Source of the DNA: Clavaria fumosa
Lineage: Eukaryota; Basidiomycota; Agaricomycetes; Agaricales; Clavariaceae
Reading direction: 5' to 3'
NCBI GenBank assembly: GCA_951802425.1
Contig: OX637800.1
Location: forward strand, 1,798,001-1,862,000
Length of the DNA: 64,000 nt
The notes below the pieces were generated by a model. The model ran no database searches. It was not told where the DNA came from and saw nothing but the letters and a program-made list of their open reading frames with translations. The first letter of the stretch is position 1; each line of letters starts with the position of its first letter. The position numbers were made by a program, and so were the translations under genes. Of the stretch, positions 52,805-64,000 are shown one piece after another.

Positions 52805-55800
52805 TCATAGTTTAAGCTCAGTCAGGACTCGTCTCGCTAGCATCTGGTACTGCCACCCGTCCCCGCTCGCCCTGCGAAATTGGATTCCGTGCAGCGGTAG
52901 CCAAGGCACCTGTCATCGAAAAGGATAAATATTAGCACGGTGGGTCAACCACAGGGACGGCTCAAACCCACCTTGACAATATTGATCTCGAATCTCACCG
53001 AGAGTGTGTTCGCGCTAATCGACTCAAACATCTCTGAGTCTATCTCTCCCGTCGGCAATGGCGTTTGTGGTAGCGGCGGTAATATCTTCCCTGTACCAGC
53101 GGTTGGCGGCCGGCTGTTGTCGTTATTATTGATTTGCGACCCCGGCGACGAGGGGTCCTCTGACACGGCGCTGTCCGGCGCGGCGGCATCCGCCGACGCA
53201 GGGTCAGAGGCTATAACAGTGTGGTGCGACGACACGTTGAAGAAGGACGACGAGCCGCTGCTCGGCGTCGCAGTGAGCGTGTTCGAGGGCCGACTGGGAA
53301 GCTCCTTGTCCTGGTGATGGTGGTCTGACGTGCCTTCTAGGTCTTTCTCCTTGACGGTCGACGATGTCGTCGAAGACTCCTTGTCCTTGCCCGTGTTGTC
53401 TCGGCGCTTGCGGAACGACAGTTTGGACGCTTTCTTCACGAGCAGGCGACGACCTTGCCCGACGTCCATCAGGTGCGGCTGGGCGGACCTAAAGGACGAG
53501 GGTGGATTGACAATGGACGAGGCGTCGATAGATGGCAGGTGGATGCACTCGAACCCGGTCCTGGTCTCCCTGTACTGGACTTGCATCCGGTCGAGAACGC
53601 GTTTGATGTCGGCTTTGATAACCGACGGCGCCTTTGTCGATGTCGTTGCCACACTGTCGGTGTTGTTTTTCATGGGGGAGAGAAAAACGGAAGAGAACAT
53701 AAGATTGTGCCCATCCTGAACCGTCCCTTCACGTACCTAAATAATCCCTTAAGGAAAACAGGCTTGAACTCCTTCTCAGTGCCATGTCGGTCGGCATCCG
53801 TGTCCTTGCCATTCATGCCATTCATCGCAGACGCAGCAGAAGAAGCACCACGGTCCACAGATGCAGGAGCACCAACAGCGCCTGCATCAGGGCTTTCATC
53901 CTCCTCCTCCGTCCGCGCGAACCGCGTAAACAAGGGCGAGTTGGCAGTGGAAGGCCGTCGCGCGCCCACCGTCGCCGCGGTACTCATCAGCGTCGCACCC
54001 ATGCTACTCCGCCGTTCGTGCCGTGTCGTTGAGCGTCCCGAGGGCTCCAGGACTGTCGCCGTCCGTCGGTGGAGCGGCTGGGAATGGCTCTCCCGCATGA
54101 TCAATTTCGGCTGGGGCGACTGCTGCTGCTGCTGTTGTGCAGAGGGCGCCTCCATGCCCTCCTTCGCCCGGCGCTCATCCTCCTCCTTCACAAGCTCAGC
54201 CATGTCCTTCTCCCCAGATGCGTCCGGTGCACCAACGGGCGCCACGGCCGCCGTCGCCGTCTGCCTCGGGCCGATGCCCAATACCGACGCCCGCTTGTTC
54301 ATGATCCCCTGGCGTCGGCTGTCATCTCCCTTCCCTACCAACAGGCTCCCGAACCGTCGGACCAGTGTCGCCCCCGCGGAGAGCGGAGGCGCCGCCATCG
54401 CCGACACGCGCCGCCCGCTCATAGGCGGCGACGACAGCGCCGGCTCAGCGGTCCATGGCCGCTGCTCCAACTTCGGCACCTCAAGCTCGCGTCCACGCTC
54501 CTCCGCGACTGGCTCGGCCCTCCTAATGATCTGCGGTTGTTGTGGTTGTGGTTGTTGCTGTGGTGGCTGCCGCTGAGGCGGGAAGACAGTGAACCCGGTG
54601 CCCGTCGTCCTGGGTGCGCGAGCATCGTACCCCGCGGCACCGGAATCAGGCGTGTCACCAAATACGCTGACGACCCCGCCAGGGCCACGCACCACGGTCG
54701 GGCGCTGGCTCAAACTATGGCTCCGTCGGTGCGTCGATGCGGGGGGTGCGCGGGGCAAGCCAGCCTTAGAGGGTGCGCCGACGCCGTTGTTATCGGTGTT
54801 ATTCGCAGTCGTACCACTTGCAGCAGCGGCGGTGGTGGCGTCCCCGTGCTCGGCTACAGGCAGAACACCCGCATCGCGTGGGCGTGGATGCACGGCGAAC
54901 GTCGGCGCAGTGGGCGACGGCGTCGCGTCGTACGACATGCCCGAGTAGTGCGAGGTCTCCGGCGGGGGCAGACGCGGGAGGTGCATGTTGTAATCAACCT
55001 TGGTGGGCGACTGCATGACGGCGGCCTCCCTGTGTTCCCGCTTGTGGTGATGGTGGTGGTGGTGGTGTCGTGGGTATGTCCCATATGCAGATTGCACGGC
55101 GTCTGTCGCGGCCCCAGATGCACCGCCCGCGGAATGGTCCTGCAGTGACAGTAGCGAGGATGCAAAGTGGCCTGGCCCATACACGCGCTCGCGCTCCAGC
55201 TTCTCGCGCGCGAGGAAGTACATCGACACGAGCGGGTGGAACCCGCGTGTGGGGTCCAGCGGGGCGTCCGCGGCGCCGGGCCCTCCGCCCGTGCCGAGGT
55301 TCGACTGCGAGTTCGACGGAGACGACGAGGGCGGGGTGTTCGGCGGCGAGGACCCAGACGAGAACAGCTTGCGCCGGTAGAAATCGAGCCCGGAGAACCG
55401 CTTGCTCTTCTTCATCGGCGTGGTCTGCGCCTCGGCGGCCTTGTTGGCGTTGGCGCCCGCGACGTCGAAGGATGTGAGGGACGAATGGGAGAGGGACTCG
55501 ACCCAGCGCCCGGTGCTGGACACGTGGCCGTTGCGAGCCCCCGCGCCGCTGTCGACGCTGCCGCTGCTGGCAGCCCCGTCGCGGCGCCGCTCGTAGTAGT
55601 GGACCGTGCGTTGGTACCCCTCCGACTCGAGGATGCGGACGAGCTTCCGCTCGATCTCCTCTTCCGAGCCGAACTCGAAGCCCGTCATGCGCCTGATCAC
55701 GTGCGGATCCACGTCCTCGACGTGCAGCGGCTCACGATGCAGCAGGTGCGGGTCGGGCGGTACATTGAACCCGCGGCACATCCATGAATGGTTGAGCACT

Positions 55801-57342
55801 TCGGTTAGCGATGCGCGAGCGGCGGGGTTCGTGACGAGCATACGAGAGAGTAAGTTCTTGCATTCTACAACGAGGGGGATAAACGTGAGTCGAATCCTTC
55901 CTTCGACTCGAAAGGGGGATGATAAAGTTGGACGCACCTGCGCTGAGCCATACCGGGTATTCGACCAGGCCACGTTTGATCTTGGCGTGCAGGGCGGGCA
56001 TACTTTGATCATCAAACGGAACTTTGCCGCATACAAGCACGTAGAGAACCACACCGAAGCTCCACACGTCGACCTCGGGGCCGGTATACACCTTGGCGTT
56101 GAGCAGCTCCGGCGCGGCGAAGTAGAGAGAGCCGCAGAACGTGGCCAGATGGTCTAATGGGTTGTAGAGGTTGGAGAGACCAAAGTCGATGATTTTAATA
56201 TTGCCGGTTTGTGAGATGAGGATATTTTCGATCTTGAGATCTAGGTATATGCGTTTCGATTGGCGACGTGGCACGGATTGAGGGGACAAATCGGGGCAAG
56301 GTAAAGGGATAGGAAACTGACGAACCTCGATGGACGACGTTATTACGATGGCAGTACTCCAGCGCGCTCCCAATTTGCCTCGCAAACTTTCTAGCGACTC
56401 GCTCTCTGAGTCGGCCATGGCTAATAATGTAGTCGAGCATCTGTCCGCCGTTGACGTATTCGAAGACCATATAGTAGTGATGCTGATGGATGATCATTTC
56501 TCGCATGCCACATATATAGGGATGATGGAGTAGCATAGACAGAGCGGCTTCGCGGAGGGTCCGAATCTCCTTGGAAGCATCTTTGGAAGCTTGTTTAGCA
56601 GCCGCTTCGGTAGTTGCAGGGTGCACGCCGTTGGATGTACTCGGAGGGGCAGCGAGATTGACCCGCGGAAGGATCTTCACGGCGAGCTGGGGTGGGCGGG
56701 TTGATGAGGATACTAAGAGGGGTGTATCTACGAACGTACCTTTTCCCCAGTGACATTATGAGTGGCGAGCTTGACCTTGCCCATGCTGCCTGCTCCGAGG
56801 GTCTTACCGAGGGTGTATTCGCCGAGATTTCTGTTGGAAGAACGTCCCGATTTGTGGACAGGGACATCCTTGCTGTTGTTGCTGTTGTGCTGGCGCACGG
56901 TGCCCGTAGCGGCAGCAGCGGCGGGAGGAGTGTTGACGGCGACGGGGCCATCGTGATTCTGAGGTGAAAAGGGCAGCATGGAAAGGGGTCGGGGGCGATG
57001 GGAGGGTGAGGTGGTGGCCACGCCGTTGCGCGTCAACGTCGCCATCGGTGTGGGGGTGCTAGTGCTGGTGGGCGTTGGTGCGACGTTTGGTGGGACGGAA
57101 GAGGGGGAGGAGGAGGAGGAAATGTGCGCAGAAGCCGCTGACGCTGGTGGTGGTGGTGGGCGTTGTTGTTGTGTCTGAGAGATTGGCAAATCAAATTCCT
57201 GGCCAGCAGCGATGAGGACGGCGGCTGCTCGGCCAGCGCTGACCCCACCGCTATGATGGAGAGGAACGATATTGATAGGGCCGTTGAACCCGTTTGGGAG
57301 GTCGTTTGTGACGCGGTTGAGAGTCTGGAAGTCCGCCATCAT
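52805..57342 (-). CDS. kin1: Kin1/MARK-type serine/threonine kinase with KA1 domain
   Basis: Cell-polarity kinase of the Kin1/Kin2 (PAR-1/MARK) group, which acts at the plasma membrane. Six exons on the minus strand: 57342-56740, 56686-56326, 56240-55938, 55864-53737, 53653-52972 and 52909-52805, giving 1,393 residues. The N-terminal 170 residues are low-complexity. The catalytic domain follows: [24 protein letters not shown] (Lys about 205), VVHRDLKIEN (about 320), IIDFGLSN (about 340) and FAAPELL. A long disordered region follows, with His runs and Ser/Pro blocks. The C-terminus is a KA1 membrane-binding domain: [29 protein letters not shown] and a final LTELKL. Splicing across the last intron restores the KA1 motif exactly. 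The 3' half is duplicated as a pseudogene at 44307-47146. Confidence 0.95.
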
Positions 57343-57694
57343 TTGAAGGAGGAGGAAAAGGAAAAAAAGACGACGAAAGTGTGTGTGTTTTGTGTTTGCG
57401 AGCGAAGGAAGGATTGTTCCCGTTTCCCAAGTCAGTGTGTAAATCTCAGTCAGGTCAGGTCAGTCAGTAAGCGGAGCTCAATGTCTCAAATGGCTCCGCA
57501 AAAAAAGAGCGTCAATCAATGTGCATGTGTAACACTTGTATGTAAAAACTGTACATAAGTAAAGGATTGCAGTGTGGTCAACACTGCCCAGAGTATCACA
57601 GAACAGTGTCGTTTGCTCGCTCGGAGTAACTGTGCTTACTGAGCCCCATCAAAAAAAAAAGCAGGGAAGTTGATGAAACGGCTAATATCCATAA
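57343..57694. other. Kinase promoter region
   Basis: 352 bp between the kinase start codon and the SPC1 stop codon, both genes on the minus strand. It holds an A10 run near 57650 and no recognised element. Confidence 0.5.
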
Positions 57695-58170
57695 TCATCG
57701 CGAACTCTCCTCCTTTGCTTTCGTTTTTGATGGTGCTGCTGGTAACCACCGCACAGGGTGTGCATTCCATATAGACCACGGCGGTACCACGAGCTAACCA
57801 GCAATTAAAATGTGAAATGGTTTATAGACCTTCAAAAACCACTCACCAGTATGAGAGCCGTCGTCGTTCCTCCAAGGATGTAGAACGTCACGCTCATTTG
57901 CTGCAGCGCAAATCCTACCAAAAATGCTACAGTCTGCATGCGACGTCATTACAATAGCCGTAGAACGAGAGCCGTCAGCGTGTCGGTTGCACTACATGTA
58001 AGAAGTGTGCTCACGGTCGCAACCACCAGCACGACCTTCTGCAACTGATCGATTCTCCGTTGACCTTCAAAGTCCTATTTTCCCTTGAATGAGAACCGAG
58101 AAGAACCCAGAGTATGAGTGAGTAAGATACGCACAACTCTTCCCTCGAGGAGCTGCTGTATGGTGTCCAT
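57695..58170 (-). CDS. SPC1: Signal peptidase complex subunit 1 (SPC12 family)
   Basis: Small ER-membrane subunit of the signal peptidase complex. Four exons on the minus strand: 58170-58135, 58074-58015, 57933-57847 and 57793-57695, giving 93 residues. The protein reads MDTIQQLLEGRVDFEGQRRI, then a first membrane segment (KVVLVVATTVAFLVGFALQQ), a short luminal turn (MSVTFYI), a second membrane segment, and the conserved PPW...HPVRWLP motif before a Lys-rich tail. EGxxDFEGQ, QQxSxTxYI and PPWxxxxxHPxxWLP are the family signatures. All three introns are GT-AG. The gene is easy to miss because no exon exceeds 99 nt. Confidence 0.9.
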
Positions 58171-61100
58171 ATTATTTTGAGTGAGCGCCGAGCCACGACC
58201 ACGAGACACTCATTCATCCATCATCCATCACGGACGTCCCTGCGACGGAGCTTGAAAATACAGCCGGGAATGGCAACCAACGTCGTCGGTCCAATCAAAC
58301 AAAAGGCTGTGTCCCAGTGTTGGACCAGCGCAATGACCCTTGGCAATGATAATAAATTCCACAACTCCACAACTCCACACTCTCGCTAAATTATCTCGTT
58401 GGAGTTCAATATCTGGTTCTAGACAGACGGTATTACACTACCTGGAAACCCTCTAGTCAAGACACCATTTGCGACCTACACCGCGATGCAGTACGGTCCG
58501 TCGACGATATTGCCTCAAAGGTTCCCGACTTTTTCCTTAGCTTGAGCCCGAACTATCTCCGAGAATCACGCATCGCCAACTTAGAAGAGGGTGGGGTAGG
58601 CTAATTGTCCTGTTTCATGGGGAACACTCCCTTGGGGCCGATTGATTGCGCGCTAGCCAGTCTGGTCATTGGACTCGAACTATACACCTCGTTTGGACCT
58701 GGCACACCACAGCTAATTGCATCTCGGACGGGATACAAAGTGACGCCCCTCTACATAGTCGCCCTCACTCCTGTTTTTGGTGCTGTTCGCTGCAGTTAGA
58801 GCTCTTCAGGCGCCACCCACTATAGGTGAAAAGGTACATTGTTCCTATAGACCAAGACCCCTCTACCCCTTAGGCACAGGGGGCCGTAGGGACGGCAAGA
58901 AAACCGAGGCACCTTTAAGGGCATGGGTTGCTGATTCGGCCCTCTCTAGTGGTGCCCGCACCTTTCTTTCAATACGAACTTGCACTTGGACCTGATGAGA
59001 TGTGCTTGTCTTGTGTGCGCCGTTTGTGGTTAGGGCTTGCTTCTTTGTAAGCCTCATCTCCGAGTCCAGAAAAAAAAAGGAAAAGGGCAAAGGATGCCAA
59101 CTTTATTTTCTGGACATGGCGACTCGCTTGACGCAGGACCCGCTATTGGAGCCCTGTTCGTTCTCTCCCTTTGCCGTGCGAGGGCAGAGGCGCTGCGTTA
59201 GCCGGTGCGATCCGGGTTCTAGGTTTCGTCTCGTACGTCGCTGTTTCCCGCTTGCATCTGGTGTTTGGGTATCCCGTCCTCCACGTCCCGCCCGCGGAGG
59301 CGAACCTCGCATCCAGGAAACGTGACGGGGTCCTCAATCTCATCCACGCGTGCGGTGCCCGCTCGGGGGCTGTCAGGGTGTCTGTATCCCTCAGGCCCTC
59401 GAGAATGCCAAACGCCAATCGGTTCAGTGTCAAGGGGTCCCTCGGCGGAGGGTGTCTCCTTCTAGGAGGGAGTCTTGGTAGGGAGAGTGGGGTTTCTGGT
59501 AGGTGAGGACACACGTCGACGAGCGCTGCTACTTGGAGAGGCTGCGGGGTTCCGTGAGAACGCATTGGCTGCTTCCTTCCAAACTCGCGGTTCTTTTTGT
59601 TCCCCTGGCCAACGGCGCTCGGCAGCGCAACCGCAGTCGTTCTTCCCTGAACTCGGACTTCAAGAATCGAACCGCATTCCCGGCTACATTTGTCTATTTC
59701 AAAGACTAAAGCTAGGTTGACTGTAACGACGTTTGATATGGAAAGTTGCCGTGAGCTGAGTTGCTGCATTGCTGCATAAGCAGCCTTTTGCGAGTGTGTT
59801 TCTTAAGCCCTTCACCGCGGAGGACTGCGTGACATGTACGCGCAAGTTTTGTCATGACCATGCGCGGAGCGCTTAAGCTCTTGAGTTCGTCCGTTACTGG
59901 ATGTCTCCGCTGTTCTCTAGCGTATCTACAAAATCGATGGTGTGATTGAACAGAGGGTAGGTGACAGGCGACTTGCGACCTCCCGTCCGCACGTTGGCTT
60001 TTGTTGCTCCCCCTCGCTCTACGCCCAGGGCTGGGCCATGGCGTGCTCGTGCTCGCCCTTGTCTCACCGCGTTGCCACAACGCGCCATGCATCAACCGCC
60101 GGTGTCCGCCTACGACTTCCATGACCACGCCACGATCGCCCTTCTCAAGCTCTCCGCGCACAGCTTCCCACACACCGACGGCGCCCATGCCCACGCCTAC
60201 ACTCACCACACCAACCCATAGGCGGCGCCACATGTGTGTGCCATCTTCATTATTGTCCGCCCGCGGCCCTCAGCTCGAGGCTGAGAGCTGTCGTCTGGCC
60301 GAGCTCCTCCTACGCCTCGACGCATTGGCGCGTGGGAGACTGCGCGTTGGGGCCATGCAGAAGGTAGAGGACCTTGACGCGACCCAGTCACGCACGCACG
60401 GCGAGTTTGCCCTGCGCCATGCGCCTTCGCCACCGCTACCGCCCCTATCACCGTCCCCATTACGCTGCCGCAGTCATCACCGCGAGGAAGCACACACGTT
60501 GCCACCTACGATCGCGCTCATTTGCGGGAAGACACGTTTGAGTACGTCTCGGGTGTGTACGGATAGCGCACAAGCCCGAGACCGATCTCGAAGATGTTCA
60601 GCCCGAGCGATCACATGTCTGACGCAACGGTGGATATCCTGAAGTTCTGCGACGCGATCCGGATGCTGGTATGTAGTAAGAAAGGAAGTCATAGATGGTA
60701 GGGTGTGCGTGGGGGTTGAAGGTGGTAGGGTGACTCACAACTTGGAAGATATTCGCTTTTCAGGCTGTCTGGGACACGCCTGGGACACGCCCGAGTCACA
60801 CAGCTGGGTTTCGCCTTTCCAGTTCACTATGTTTGTCAGTCGGCACCCGCGTTCCACAGCACGATCGCCAAAAGCCCACGTTTCTTGGGCACACCTTAGA
60901 GTACGTATGATATACAGCTCGACCTTGAGGAGCATGAACCAGCAATGCGTACAAACACGCCATCGAGGGCGGTTAAGCCCTGCAGCTTGCCAGCCGGACG
61001 CGCAAAAGATGGCCCTGTGCTTGACATTGAGCGAACTAGACGGCTCTGGAATGGGATGACAGCGATAGCACGCGTGGGCATAATAAAGCAGAAAGCAGAA

Positions 61101-61326
61101 AGCGGGATGGGAGACAGGCGGAAGCGCAAACGCGCACAATCCTATAGAAATTTACATTCTGCGCTTGTTGTTGGGTAGGGGGACGGCACGGGTCGGCGGC
61201 GGCTTGCGGTATAGGTGTCGCGGAGGCTCGTTGATCATTGCCGCGAGAGTGGAATTGCTTATGTAATAATTGTGCAGCAACACAGCTTGGAATCGACCAC
61301 CATCGACCACCATCAGTATCACCGAT
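58171..61326. other. Three kilobases without a recognised gene
   Basis: Frames up to about 213 codons exist on both strands (59143-59769 minus, 60001-60642 plus), but they are high in Arg/Pro/Ser, antisense to each other and carry no domain. Local GC is high near 60000-60500. Confidence 0.45.
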
Positions 61327-64000
61327 ATGCGCAAGGCTCTCGAAACCACTCTGACGAAGAAGTCGTCTTCGGGACCGCAGTCTCTTGCATTCATCGGCCT
61401 CCAGAATGCCCTTGCACTTGTCAAGGATGTTGCAGGCAAGACGGGTGTGCCAGGACTGCAGGAAGGTATCAAAGGGGTTATCATTCTCCTTGATGCTATT
61501 CAGGCAAGTGATACATCACATTTGCTATTCCGTTCCATCACGTAAACTCCATACAGAAAACCTCACAGAACAGCAACGAATTGGAAGCACTTACCCGGCA
61601 TCTTCATCAACTACACGTCATGCTGGAAGAGGTGTCAAGTGGGGCCATTCTTCCAACAGCAATGACTGAGCGTATCAACCGCCTGTCGGAGTGAGTGGAT
61701 GTCCTATGTCATAATGATGTTGATCCCAGACTTGAGGCAGATCATGGAAAGCTGTCGGCGAGAAAGCCAAGCATCTGGTTGCTCAGAAGCATTGGAAGCG
61801 TGTCCTCACCCGTGATCGTGATGCTCTCGAAATTGCGGGGCTCATCTCTGCTGTAGATGGATCGGTGCAACGTTTCCTGGTAAATAGATACACCACACTT
61901 TCTGGACACAAGCCTGACCGCCCTGCAGGTTCAAAGCACACTCACCACTGAGATCACCGTAGGAGTAAGTCCATCACCGCAGAATGGTGCTTGTGCAATG
62001 TGATTGATTTCTGTGTCAGGAAATAAAGGCAAAATTCGATGCTTATGGTAGTGGTTTATGTAAAATCTTGCCATAGCACTCTACTGATGCAGAACCCTGC
62101 AGTTCCATCCCATGCAGTTCCGCCCCATGCAATTGCTGCACATTTAGCTACAATGACATGCTGGTCCCATGTCTTGATGGAACTCGTAAAGAGGTTCTTG
62201 GTGATTTGTACAAGTGGGTGGGTTGTAGTGTTGGGCCCATGGGGATGCTCGCACCCTCTAACCGCCAGCCCGAGGGGCGTCAGCACATCTTTTGGATCAA
62301 TGGCTTAGCTGGGAGTGGGAAGACTACAATTGCCTTCACTTGTGCAAAGTATTGTGAAGAAAAGGGAATCTTGGCTGCAAGCTTTTTCTGCTCCAGGGAT
62401 AGTGCTGAATGCAGTGATCTCAAACTGATCTTCACTACCATTGCCTATCAATTGGGACAGTTTTGTCCTGAGTTCAAGGCTTGCCTTGCAGACATTCTCA
62501 GGTCAAATCCTGATGTGGTCTACTCCAATGTCTCCAATCAGCTGGAAAAGATGGTTGTAAAGCCATTGCTTGCTGTCAAGAATGTGTTTCCTCCAAGTGT
62601 GGTTGTGATTGATGCCTTAGATGAATGCAAGGATGCCAATCCCACAGCTACTATTCTAGCATCTTTAGGCCACCACATTGACAAGCTCTTCCCATTGCAA
62701 TTCCTCATCACCAGTAGACCCATTCTCAAAATCACCAGGGCCTTTCAGAGTCCACTACTCAGCAATGCAACCAGGCCTCTCATACTTCATGAAGTCAAGT
62801 TGGACATCATTGAAAGTGATATCAAATACTACTTGAGATGGCACCTTGATGCTGTTAAAGATGCATATCATCTTCCCACTTCATGGCCATCTTCTACAGA
62901 CATTGAGGCCCTGACCCGAATGTCCTCAGGTCTTTTCATTTTTGCTGCCACTGCAGTCAGATTCATTGAAGTTGCTGATCCCATGTGGCAATTGAAGACA
63001 CTTTTGAACACAAATACTGTTACTGGCTCTTCTCCACTCCAACATTTGGATCAATTATACTCCCAAGTGCTCAGCTCTGCATTTCCAGATATCTCTGACC
63101 ATCCTGCTGTGAAATTGCATTTGGTTCTTGGCACTGTTGCTCTCCTTCAAGACCCTCTCCCAGCAGATCAGTTGGAGGATCTGCTTAGTTATGAAGTCAA
63201 TGTCAGTGGCTATCTTCAGCAGTTGCAGTCAATCATCACTGTTCCAAATGATGGTGCTGGAGTAATCAGGTTGATCCACCCATCATTCTTTGACTACATT
63301 GTGGATCCAAATAGATGCCATGATGAGAAGTTCAGGGTCAATTCCCAAGAGCTGCATACACTTCTGGCTGGGAAATGTCTGACTATGATGAATAGACTGA
63401 AAAAGGATATTTGTGACATAAATGACCCCACCAAATTCAATCATGAAGTGCCTGACCTTCAAGAGATGATATCAAAACACATTTCATGCAGTCTGCAGTA
63501 TGCATGTAGACATTGGGGTTTACACCTTTGTAGTGGCATGCTTTCAAGTGACCTGCTGCAGCATCTAGAATATTTCTGCTCAACCCATTTGGTTCACTGG
63601 GTAGAAGTCTGCAGCCTCTTTGGGTATCTGAAGAATGCAGTACAAATATTGGCTTCTGTGCAGGCCTGTCTTGTTGTAAGTGCACTTTTTCACTAATGCA
63701 GACCAGAAAACTTACATGAGGTATTTTACAGATGAATGCTCATGGAAATGCAGCAGCCATGGCACTACTATATGATTGTGAAAGAATGATTCAGGAGTTC
63801 TTTTCTGCAATCTCTGTGTCAGCCTTGCAGGTGTATTTTACAGCATTGCCCTTCATGCCAGCTGGCACTGAGCTTTACAGTATCTATCATGATCTGAGGG
63901 AAGGATCTGTAATGGTACAAGGGGTGTTGCCAACAAAGTGGAGTGCATGCATGCAGGTCATGGAGGGGCATTCTGATTGGGTTGAGGCAGTGTCATTCTC
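61327..64000 (+). CDS. NACHT-WD40 NOD-like receptor (STAND), 3' end outside window
   Basis: Fungal NLR, a family tied to non-self recognition and regulated cell death. Exons 61327-61503, 61557-61690, 61741-61879, 61929-61964, 62020-62047, 62093-63675 and 63732 to the window end. The N-terminal 170 residues are helical (ALALVKDVAGKTGVPGLQEG, LHQLHVMLEEVSSG), like the four-helix MLKL/HeLo-related domains found before fungal NACHT domains. The NACHT domain has Walker A GLAGSGKTT (about 242), Walker B VVVIDALDECKD (about 341) and a sensor-like TSRP. A helical region follows, and at about residue 775 the first WD40 repeat begins (MEGHSDWVEAVSFS). The first intron is GC-AG (CAG/GCAAGT). From about 62285 the coding DNA almost lacks CpG, although the frame is intact. 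Confidence 0.88.

Larger units (their letters stand above)
47147..55884. repeat. Segmental duplication, unit 2
   Basis: Starts with the same ATGTAACAAAGGCCCC as unit 1. It carries gene C, the 68-residue gene, DPH3, the carrier gene and the 3' part of the intact kinase gene. Homology to unit 1 ends in the third kinase intron near 55884. Confidence 0.88.

Noticed and set aside
49690..52900. The DPH3/carrier block as a mobile insertion into unit 2
   Set aside because: It contains ordinary host genes in ordinary spacing, has no terminal repeats, and deletion from unit 1 explains the layout more simply.
59640..59670. Possible tRNA gene on the minus strand (GGTTCGATTC looks like a B box)
   Set aside because: No A-box, acceptor stem or anticodon arm can be built at the right distance.
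60280..60420. Helix-like frame containing LAELLLRLDALARGR
   Set aside because: Briefly resembles a BAG-type helix, but the rest of the frame is low-complexity and no flanking domain or splice model supports it.
1..64000. CRISPR arrays, bacterial operons or ribosome-binding sites
   Set aside because: Spliceosomal introns, fungal gene content and LTR elements show this is eukaryotic DNA. The regular hairpins at 16.6-17.0 kb lack the equal spacers of a CRISPR array.

Overview
The window looks like nuclear DNA of a mushroom-forming basidiomycete (Agaricomycetes). Genes are dense and cut by many 50-80 nt introns. Housekeeping proteins are fungal in type (TFIIS, Prp46, Dph3, Spc1, a Kin1/MARK-type kinase). 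Ty3/gypsy and Ty1/copia elements carry CpG-to-TpG/CpA damage, and a fungal NACHT-WD40 receptor begins at the right edge. All exon models were built by hand from splice signals and protein conservation. None was checked by computation.

Layout. 0.7-1.5 kb: a small secreted-protein gene (copy A, minus strand). 4.55-6.17 kb: TFIIS, with two micro-exons at its 3' end. About 5.94-32.34 kb: a CpG-poor island of nested, decayed mobile DNA holding three copies of one chromodomain gypsy element, a copia element in two pieces, a kinase-like pseudogene, a Myb/SANT-like pseudogene and several unnamed repeats. One gypsy copy (17265-22878) is young and intact, with 290-bp LTRs and a GCGAT target duplication. 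Junctions at 15893/15894 and 29195/29196 show that about 13.3 kb of the island was inverted. 32.4-34.1 kb: PRP46, convergent with a VWA-like (possibly MED25-type) gene at 34.35-36.7 kb. 36.7-41.7 kb: no recognisable gene.

41.75-57.3 kb: a tandem segmental duplication. Unit 1 (41747-47146, 5,400 bp) has secreted-protein gene copy B and a decayed 3' fragment of the Kin1-like kinase gene. Unit 2 (from 47147) has copy C, a 68-residue amphipathic-protein gene, DPH3, a mitochondrial carrier gene and the intact kinase gene. Unit 1 appears to have lost the DPH3/carrier block by deletion. An SPC1 gene (signal peptidase complex) follows at 57.7-58.2 kb. 58.2-61.3 kb has no recognised gene. From 61.3 kb to the window end runs an NLR-type gene (helical N-terminus, NACHT, start of WD40 repeats).

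The most distinctive contents are the reconstructable TE rearrangement history, the CpG-depletion borders that cut into genes, the three-copy secreted family with an LRAT/PPPDE-like His...Asn-Cys motif order, and several genes that simple ORF calling misses (SPC1, the 68-residue gene, the TFIIS micro-exons).
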